10,552 nt of DNA from Planctomycetia bacterium (GTDB lineage Bacteria > Planctomycetota > Phycisphaerae > Phycisphaerales > SM1A02). Where the stretch lies: positions 1 to 10,552 of the forward strand of contig SYPI01000084.1 in the NCBI GenBank assembly GCA_005804005.1, given 5' to 3'. The position numbers were made by a program, and so were the translations under genes. The notes beneath the pieces were generated by a model. That model had not been told where the DNA came from. It searched no databases and saw only the letters and a list, made by a program, of their open reading frames with translations. Positions 5,326 to 10,552 of the stretch are shown piece after piece. The stretch's first letter is position 1; the number at the start of each line of letters is the position of its first letter.

Positions 5326-7320
5326 TCAGATTCGGCGGAAGTAGATCAGCCACTCCACCAGCAGAATCAGCAGCGCCGCAGTCAACAGCCACGGCCACAG
5401 GCTTGACCGGACTGCATCGGGCTCGCCAAGGCCGCGCACCCGCTCCTGACGCAGCGCCAGTTCTTCCGCGGCGGCCACCCGACCCTCAGCGCGCGCATCA
5501 ACATTGACGGCAAAGGTGCGCTCGTCAGCACCGCCGTCGTTGTCCTGCCAGCGCATGCGCCAAACCCCTGCCCGGCGGATGGGACCCCATGTGATTCGCG
5601 CTGGGTCCTGCGCGGCAATGGGAAACTGCACTGCCTCCGGCGATCGCATGACAATCCCTTGAGCATCCGGCGGCAAACGCGCTGCGGCAACTCCGCCGGG
5701 GCGCAGCGCCTCAGTGGCCGCCATCTCGCCACTAGCCGAGAGCCAATCGAGGGCGTTGGCCACAAAGTTGACGAAGCTGCGCTGGAAGGGCCAGTTGCTG
5801 TCCAGCGGGTCAAATGGCACCAACACCGCTTGAGTGGTCCCCTTGGAGGCGGTGATTACCAAAGGCCCGTGATCCGACTCCGCCACGATTTCTAACTGGC
5901 TGGTCGGCGCCGTGGAGTAAAGCTTGGCAACTATCAGGTCGTCGAGGCGGGCCATGCGCAGCAGGGCGTGATCGTCGGCACCAAAGCGCAGCGATGCGTG
6001 GGTCGGTTCGCCGTAGGGATTGAGCCCCTCCATCGGCGGCGGCTGACCAAACACCAGGAAGCGCCCCCGCGGCAGCGCGCCGACTTCCACCGAGTCGATG
6101 ACCACCGCGTCGTAACTCTCCAGTTCGCCGGTGGTCGATGCCAGAGCGGCGAACCCCGCCGCGTCAACCACATCGAGTTCTCCCAACGGCAATCCCTCCA
6201 GCAGGGACTTCAGCAGCACGCCGCCGCTGGTGACCAGCAGGATGCGCAACGACTTCGGTGGCGGCGTGACCAGCCGCGCCGCGTTGTCGACCGCCAGCGC
6301 GTCACTCTGCACGATGGCCACTTCCACCGTACCCCCGGAGCGAAGGGTCATCAGGGGGAAGGCAATCTGCACCTCACCGGGTAACCACACTTCGCCGCTG
6401 ACATCCAGGGCAGCCGCATTCAGCCGCACCGGCTCGGGGGTGACACCACGCACCAACCCGTCCACCAGCACTTGCGCGTCAACTGACACCGGCTGCGGCG
6501 ACCAGTTGGCCAATCTGGCATACACCTGAATCTGATCCGGCCGATCTGGTGAACGCTCCGCACCTATGGAGACAACTCCGGCGTTGGTGGCGTCGGCGCT
6601 GCCGATGGCCCGGTACACCAGCGCCTCTCCCGGCTGCAGCACAATCTCGGCGGAGTCGCCCAGCCGCCCATCGGAGTACACCTCAATGGTGGGCACATCC
6701 TGCGACATAGCGCGGTCATCACGGCGCGCGCTAGTGGCATCACCGGACTGGGCGAACGCCCGCGCCAGTTCTATTGCGTCGCGCATCCGAGTGGTTTCGT
6801 CCGTGGGGGCGATCGCCGAGATTGCGGCGATCGCTTCCGCTGGCGCGCTAGTCCACGGGGCCACCACTTCTGCGCCGGAAGCAAAGCTCACCACCATCAC
6901 CTGCCCCGGGGCGGGCGAAAAGATGCCCCCGGCGAACAGCGATTCCACCCGGGCGATTGCCTGACGCTTGGCTTCGTCAAGGCGAGTGGCCCCGCCCTCG
7001 ATGTCGTTGGCATTCATGGAGGCGGAGCGATCGATTAGCAGCACCGTGCGCCCCCCCTGCTGCTCGCCCAAATCGGCCTGCGGCTGCATCACCGCCAGCA
7101 CCATCAATAGCGTCGCCAGCAACTGCAGGATGAGCAACACGGAGAGCCGCAGCCGTTGGAATGGGGCGTTGGCCCGCAGGTCCTCGATGGATTGCTCCCC
7201 ATGCATGGTGCTGGGGATGGCCCGCTTGGCGCGCTTGAGGCGCAGGAAGTAGAGCGCAAGGAGCGGCGGCACTACGCCGGCTGCCAGGATCAGCCCGGCC
7301 ATCGGCGTAAGCCAAGTCAC
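5326..7320 (-). CDS. Long BatA-like membrane protein with VWA domain
   Basis: The 664-residue product begins with a BatA-type N-terminal membrane region (PF07584): a membrane helix at about 8-26, the stretch ALYFLRLKRAKRAIPST (22-38), and a second helix at about 59-78. A von Willebrand A domain follows. Its MIDAS metal site is seen as DRSAS (D97, S99, S101), with a threonine near 173-177 and YSDGRLGD at 215-222. Residues 240-340 look like a beta-sandwich. Residues 358-527 (LRILLVTSGG, then YDAVVIDSVEVGALPRGRFL, ending VNFVANALDWL) resemble the degenerate glutamine-amidotransferase-like module of planctomycete BatA-like proteins. A final membrane helix spans about 641-660. It is far longer than classical BatA (about 330 residues). 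The start is GTG at 7320-7318, overlapping the DUF58 stop (GTGA), with GAGGA eight bases upstream. It is last in the operon, probably a membrane-anchored MoxR partner. Confidence 0.88.
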   Translation of the reverse strand: MTWLTPMAGLILAAGVVPPLLALYFLRLKRAKRAIPSTMHGEQSIEDLRANAPFQRLRLSVLLILQLLATLLMVLAVMQPQADLGEQQGGRTVLLIDRSASMNANDIEGGATRLDEAKRQAIARVESLFAGGIFSPAPGQVMVVSFASGAEVVAPWTSAPAEAIAAISAIAPTDETTRMRDAIELARAFAQSGDATSARRDDRAMSQDVPTIEVYSDGRLGDSAEIVLQPGEALVYRAIGSADATNAGVVSIGAERSPDRPDQIQVYARLANWSPQPVSVDAQVLVDGLVRGVTPEPVRLNAAALDVSGEVWLPGEVQIAFPLMTLRSGGTVEVAIVQSDALAVDNAARLVTPPPKSLRILLVTSGGVLLKSLLEGLPLGELDVVDAAGFAALASTTGELESYDAVVIDSVEVGALPRGRFLVFGQPPPMEGLNPYGEPTHASLRFGADDHALLRMARLDDLIVAKLYSTAPTSQLEIVAESDHGPLVITASKGTTQAVLVPFDPLDSNWPFQRSFVNFVANALDWLSASGEMAATEALRPGGVAAARLPPDAQGIVMRSPEAVQFPIAAQDPARITWGPIRRAGVWRMRWQDNDGGADERTFAVNVDARAEGRVAAAEELALRQERVRGLGEPDAVRSSLWPWLLTAALLILLVEWLIYFRRI

Positions 7321-8276
7321 TTCAGCAATCCTCGCCGCCGCAGGTAGTCCAGCAGCAGAGCGTTGAAGTCGCAGCTGGTGTCGACCACCGAGTGCGAAAT
7401 GCCGAACCGCACCGAGGCCTCATGTATCTCTCGGCAGGATGCCGAGAGCCGCTTTCGGTAGGCCGCCAGCACCGCCGTGCCCGCGGTCACTTCGGTGGCG
7501 GCGCCCGACTCGCTATCCACCAACCGCAGATCACCGGACACCCCGTGCGCTCCCGGGTCGATCTCTTCTGGAGAAAGCACCTGCATGGCGTAGACATCAA
7601 AGCCGCGACCGGCGATGGAACGCAGCGACCGCTCGGCGCCCTCCTGCATCAGGTCAGAAATGATCACCAGCACGCCACGGCCGTGGCGGGAGAGCGCCAC
7701 GGTTCGCATGGCCTGCTCGAACTGGGTCGGCCCGGCACACTCCAGCCCCAGCAGCCACGAACCCATCTCGCGCACTCGGCGTCGGCCGCGCAGACCGGTG
7801 AGCGGCCGCACCCCATCGCCGCCAAAGGCGTAGAGCCCAACCCGATTGTGATTCACCAGACCGACATAGCCCAGCGCCATGGCCAGCCGCCGGGCAAAGG
7901 TGAACTTCTCCGGTTGGCCGAAGCCCATCGAGGCGCTGGTATCGATGGCCAGCGCTAGGGTGAGGTCCTCTTCTTCGAGGAACAACTTCAGGAACAACCG
8001 ATCGAGCCGCCCGTAAATGTTCCAATCAACAAAGCGCAGGTCGTCGCCGGGAACATAGGGCCGGAAGTCGGCGAACTCAACGCTCTGCCCGCGCCGCCGA
8101 CTGCGCCGCTCGCCGCGCACCTTGCCAGCAAAGATCTTGCGGCTGAGCACATCCAGCGAATCCAGCCGGGCCATCAGCGAACTGTCAATCAGTCCGTCAA
8201 CCGTCGTGGGTCGGGGCAGACGGGCGGCGCGGGCCAGCGCGCTGGTGCCGGCAACATGAGCAATCGGATCGCTCAT
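7317..8276 (-). CDS. DUF58 domain protein (VWA-like partner of MoxR)
   Basis: The 319-residue soluble protein carries the DUF58 signature (PF01882): EFADFRPYVPGDDLRFVDWN (67-86), then YGRLDRLFLKLFLEEED (88-104). A VWA-like fold follows with a complete MIDAS: D112-T-S114-A-S116, Thr184 (GPTQFE) and Asp208 (VIISDLM). Residues 55-63 are strongly basic. DUF58 proteins nearly always sit beside MoxR ATPases and are thought to act as their substrate adaptors, as in the Bat loci; their clients are mostly unknown. There is no signal peptide or membrane helix, so the protein is cytosolic or membrane-associated through partners. The start is ATG 8276-8274, overlapping the moxR stop by four bases (ATGA). 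GAGG seven bases upstream supports it. The stop overlaps the GTG of the BatA-like gene. Confidence 0.93.
   Translation of the reverse strand: MSDPIAHVAGTSALARAARLPRPTTVDGLIDSSLMARLDSLDVLSRKIFAGKVRGERRSRRRGQSVEFADFRPYVPGDDLRFVDWNIYGRLDRLFLKLFLEEEDLTLALAIDTSASMGFGQPEKFTFARRLAMALGYVGLVNHNRVGLYAFGGDGVRPLTGLRGRRRVREMGSWLLGLECAGPTQFEQAMRTVALSRHGRGVLVIISDLMQEGAERSLRSIAGRGFDVYAMQVLSPEEIDPGAHGVSGDLRLVDSESGAATEVTAGTAVLAAYRKRLSASCREIHEASVRFGISHSVVDTSCDFNALLLDYLRRRGLLK
7329..7333 (-). promoter_or_regulatory. Ribosome binding site of the BatA-like gene
   Basis: GAGGA on the minus strand lies inside the end of the DUF58 gene, eight bases before the GTG at 7320-7318. It supports that GTG as the true start of the BatA-like protein. 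Confidence 0.6.
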
Positions 8277-9295
8277 TCCTGCGCCTCGGCTGGCACTGCG
8301 GTCAGGATGCCCTTGAGGATGTCATCCACTGTTACTCCGCGGGCCTCGGCCTCGAAGGTGCGCATGACGCGGTGGCGCAGCGCTGGAGCGGCCAGAGAAC
8401 GAATGTCGGTGGTGCTCACCGCCACTCGGCCATCCAGCAAGGCGCGCACCTTGGCGCCCGAGACGATGGCCTGCGCCCCGCGCGGACTGGCGCCAGCCGA
8501 CAACAACGACTCGACCGCCGCGGGGGCAAATCCCGAGCCGGGTTGGGTAGCCAGCACCAGTCGCACCGCGTAATCCTGCACATGTGGGGCGATCAGGATT
8601 CGCCGCGCCAGCCGCTGGGCGGCGAGTATCTCCTCTGCGGGCATGATCGCCGGCGGGTCGGCACTCCGCGGTCCGGTGGTCCACCCAACGATGGTGTTCA
8701 GTTCCTCGCGCTTCACATCGCGCACCTTGATCTTCAGCAGAAACCGATCGGCCTGAGCCTCGGGGAGCGGGTAGGTGCCCTCTTGCTCAATCGGATTCTG
8801 GGTAGCCATCAGCAAGAACGGCCGTTCGAGTTGATGAGTGGTGCCGCCCACCGTAACGCTGCGCTCCTGCATCGCCTCGAGCAGTGCCGATTGGCTCTTG
8901 GGCGTGGCGCGGTTCACTTCGTCCGCCAAGACCAGTTGGGCGAAAATGGGCCCGCGCCGGAAGTCCAGCCGACGCTGGCCGTGAGCGGCGTCTTCCACCA
9001 CCACGGTGGTGCCGGTGATGTCGGCCGGCATGATGTCCGGGGTGCACTGAATGCGGCTGAACGAGAGCCCCAGCGATTGCGCCAGCGATCGCACCAGCAA
9101 GGTTTTCCCCAGTCCGGGGACGCCCTCCAGCAAGGCATGGCCATCAGCGAAGAGGGCAATCAGCACTTCCTCGACTACTTCCTGCTGCCCAACGATTGTT
9201 CTGGCCAGATGGGTGCGCAATCGGGTGAACGAATCGCGAAACGCCTGACACTCGGCGCGCACCTGAGCGATCTCCTCGGTGGCCGATTGGTTCAA
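8273..9295 (-). CDS. MoxR-family AAA+ ATPase
   Basis: The 340-residue cytosolic ATPase has Walker A at 58-65 (GVPGLGKT), Walker B at 121-126 (LVLADE) followed by VNRA, and sensor 1 in ATQNPIEQEGTYPLPEAQ (164-181; Asn167). Also visible are the conserved ADRFLLK with Arg184 and a sensor-2-type region GASPRGAQAI (268-277; Arg272). VGQ at 35-37 is the usual start of the MoxR core (PF07726, with a C-terminal lid, PF17863). MoxR ATPases act as chaperones that remodel or insert metal into partner proteins, using VWA proteins as adaptors. The start is TTG at 9295-9293, supported by a perfect GGAGG six bases upstream and a four-base overlap (TTGA) with the preceding stop. A GTG at codon 12 is the main alternative. 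DUF58 follows with an ATGA overlap. Confidence 0.95.
   Translation of the reverse strand: MNQSATEEIAQVRAECQAFRDSFTRLRTHLARTIVGQQEVVEEVLIALFADGHALLEGVPGLGKTLLVRSLAQSLGLSFSRIQCTPDIMPADITGTTVVVEDAAHGQRRLDFRRGPIFAQLVLADEVNRATPKSQSALLEAMQERSVTVGGTTHQLERPFLLMATQNPIEQEGTYPLPEAQADRFLLKIKVRDVKREELNTIVGWTTGPRSADPPAIMPAEEILAAQRLARRILIAPHVQDYAVRLVLATQPGSGFAPAAVESLLSAGASPRGAQAIVSGAKVRALLDGRVAVSTTDIRSLAAPALRHRVMRTFEAEARGVTVDDILKGILTAVPAEAQE
8284..8287 (-). promoter_or_regulatory. Ribosome binding site of the DUF58 gene
   Basis: GAGG on the minus strand lies inside the last codons of the MoxR gene, seven bases before the ATG at 8276-8274. It supports that start and reinitiation across the ATGA overlap. Confidence 0.55.
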
Positions 9296-10552
9296 GCGTC
9301 GCCTCCGGTCGGACCGCCATGCCCGCGACGGGCGCGATCGCGCGCCGCGCGCAGCCGGGCCATCGGCGAATCACTCTCGCCTGCATCCGGCGACTGCTTA
9401 GGTTCCGCGCTGGGCGCTTCCGCCTCCGCCGCGAGGGGTGGCGGGGCCGAACTGACCGTGGTCTGGCTTGGCGCTCGCGCCATCACCGACTTGGCTGGCG
9501 CCGCTTCGCGCTGTGACTGCTTGGCCCGCTTCCAGGCGGCCAGCCCCTGCGCGCCAGTCGCGGCGGCGCCACCAACCGCGCGGTCGGCCATCTCCCGAGC
9601 CGCTTCGCGATCGAAGGCCAATCGCCGTACGGCGACATCGATCACCAGCAGCGCCGCTGCAATCATCGCCAGCAAATCCCAGATGCGCCGCTCACTCTCC
9701 GGCATGGCCAGCCCTTCGCGGTCGAACAATCCCAGCAACTGCGGGGCGGCGAAGGAGAGCACCCGTCCGCCGGTGCGTTGTGCCGCCTCTTCCAGCAAGG
9801 CGCGGTTATCGCGCGTGGCGCGGAATTCACGGGGGTAGGCCACACTCAGCGCGGCCTGCACTGTGCCCGATGCCGCCGTACCCGCCCCCTGCAACTGAGC
9901 GTTCACCAGATAGGCACCAGCCTCTGAAGCACTGAATGTGCCCCGATACCGACCCGGGCCAATCTGCTCCAGATTCAGTGGCGCGGAGTTGCCATCCGGC
10001 CCGATGACCGACGCCTGAGTACGCGCGAAGTTTACGAATGCACCGTCGGCGGCGAAGGCCTCTAGATCGACAATGCCTTGTTCGCCGTCGAGGCGGGTCT
10101 GCATCACCACATCGCGCGGCGGCGCTGGCCGCATCAGCCAGCGGGCGGTGCGCTCCCAGAACGGCTGGAATCCGCTCCAACCGGTCCATGCCGCACCCCA
10201 TCGCCCAGAGACATCGCTAGTGAAGGCCACGCTCTTTCCCAGTCCGTAGTTCCAGTAGGCGTAGAGCGGGTCGAGGGTGTCGGCGGTCGCCGAGACTGCC
10301 AGCGGCACCTGCGCCAACCCATCGCGGGCCACCGTGAGCACATAGCCACGCACCGGCGGCACCGCGGTGAAGCCCTGAACCGGACCGGGCAGAGACGAGG
10401 CCACCCGTGGCTGGAACTCCCCTTCAAGAATCAATGACCGGGTAACCAGCGTTGCCTCTTTGACAAAGATGCGCGGCAGCAGTTTGGGATTCTGCACGTT
10501 GTAGAAGTTGCCGCCGGTCTGCTCGGCCATGGCCCGCATGTTGTTGTTGTCC
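9292..10552 (-). CDS. Large VWA-type membrane protein, C-terminal part (5' end beyond window)
   Basis: The frame is open to the right edge, giving 419 codons. The ATG at 10539 is internal, because the frame continues upstream as Asp-Asn-Asn-Asn and the following MRAMAEQTGGNFY fits the closing part of a VWA domain. The next part (DPLYAYWNYGLGKSVAFTSD, fragment residues 94-113) continues GRWGAAWTGWSGFQPFWERT (117-136). It matches the region after the VWA and amidotransferase-like modules of long membrane proteins that neighbour MoxR in Planctomycetota. A beta-rich domain follows (about 145-240), then a membrane helix near 290-308 (WDLLAMIAAALLVIDVAV). The C-terminal tail of about 110 residues is low-complexity, rich in Ala, Pro, Glu and Arg, and probably cytosolic. 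It is first of the visible operon genes; its stop overlaps the moxR TTG. Whether a signal peptide or N-terminal helices exist cannot be seen. Confidence 0.82.
   Translation of the reverse strand, partial: DNNNMRAMAEQTGGNFYNVQNPKLLPRIFVKEATLVTRSLILEGEFQPRVASSLPGPVQGFTAVPPVRGYVLTVARDGLAQVPLAVSATADTLDPLYAYWNYGLGKSVAFTSDVSGRWGAAWTGWSGFQPFWERTARWLMRPAPPRDVVMQTRLDGEQGIVDLEAFAADGAFVNFARTQASVIGPDGNSAPLNLEQIGPGRYRGTFSASEAGAYLVNAQLQGAGTAASGTVQAALSVAYPREFRATRDNRALLEEAAQRTGGRVLSFAAPQLLGLFDREGLAMPESERRIWDLLAMIAAALLVIDVAVRRLAFDREAAREMADRAVGGAAATGAQGLAAWKRAKQSQREAAPAKSVMARAPSQTTVSSAPPPLAAEAEAPSAEPKQSPDAGESDSPMARLRAARDRARRGHGGPTGGDA
9302..9306 (-). promoter_or_regulatory. Strong ribosome binding site deciding the TTG start of moxR
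   Basis: GGAGG on the minus strand is a perfect Shine-Dalgarno core, six bases before the TTG at 9295-9293 and inside the end of the large VWA gene. It is the best reason to accept the rare TTG start over the GTG 11 codons further in. Confidence 0.7.

Noticed and set aside
9260..9262. GTG at codon 12 of moxR as an alternative start
   Set aside because: The upstream TTG has a perfect GGAGG at six bases and a four-base overlap matching the other junctions of this operon; the GTG has no comparable support.
8372..9838. 488-codon open frame on the plus strand
   Set aside because: It is antisense to moxR and the large VWA gene; the product is low-complexity with no recognisable motif.
10537..10539. 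ATG as the start of the rightmost gene
   Set aside because: The frame stays open to the window edge, and the residues around this Met fit the interior of a VWA domain, so it is an internal methionine of a truncated gene.

Overview
The window is GC-rich, densely coding bacterial DNA with 11 protein genes. Two are cut by the window edges, and no non-coding stretch exceeds about 45 bases. I see no RNA genes, mobile elements, CRISPR arrays or long repeats. The gene content suggests Planctomycetota: a CdsA with the variant GMGG signature, a SGRCC-type YkgJ protein, and a VWA/MoxR/DUF58/long-BatA cluster. That assignment comes from remembered family resemblance and is moderately confident. Five of the ten visible start codons are not ATG (four GTG, one TTG).

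Layout, left to right. (1) 1-1563, leftward: a YkgJ-type cysteine-cluster protein followed by an NAD-dependent epimerase/reductase that runs off the left edge. (2) 1590-3293, rightward: phosphatidate cytidylyltransferase (cdsA) and a coiled-coil C4 zinc-ribbon protein. (3) 3300-4618, leftward: dihydroorotate dehydrogenase type 1B (pyrD) and a small HExxH metallopeptidase, joined by a 4-base GTGA overlap. (4) 4660-5307, rightward: a fusion of an N-terminal TPR region with a C-terminal YggX-type Fe(2+)-trafficking domain. (5) 5326-10552, leftward: four tightly packed genes, in transcription order a large VWA-type membrane protein (C-terminal part only), a MoxR AAA+ ATPase, a DUF58 protein and a long BatA-like VWA membrane protein. 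Each junction in block 5 is a 4-base start/stop overlap (TTGA, ATGA, GTGA).

Blocks 1-4 are housekeeping: phospholipid precursor synthesis, pyrimidine synthesis, and probable iron or redox protection. Block 5 is the coherent multi-protein system: a cytosolic MoxR ATPase with one soluble and two membrane-anchored VWA-type partners, as in Bat/aerotolerance-like loci whose clients are mostly unknown. The most notable points are the TPR-YggX fusion, the coupled MoxR/VWA operon, and a contrast in ribosome binding sites: genes at divergent promoters lack a well-placed Shine-Dalgarno, while most genes inside operons have one.
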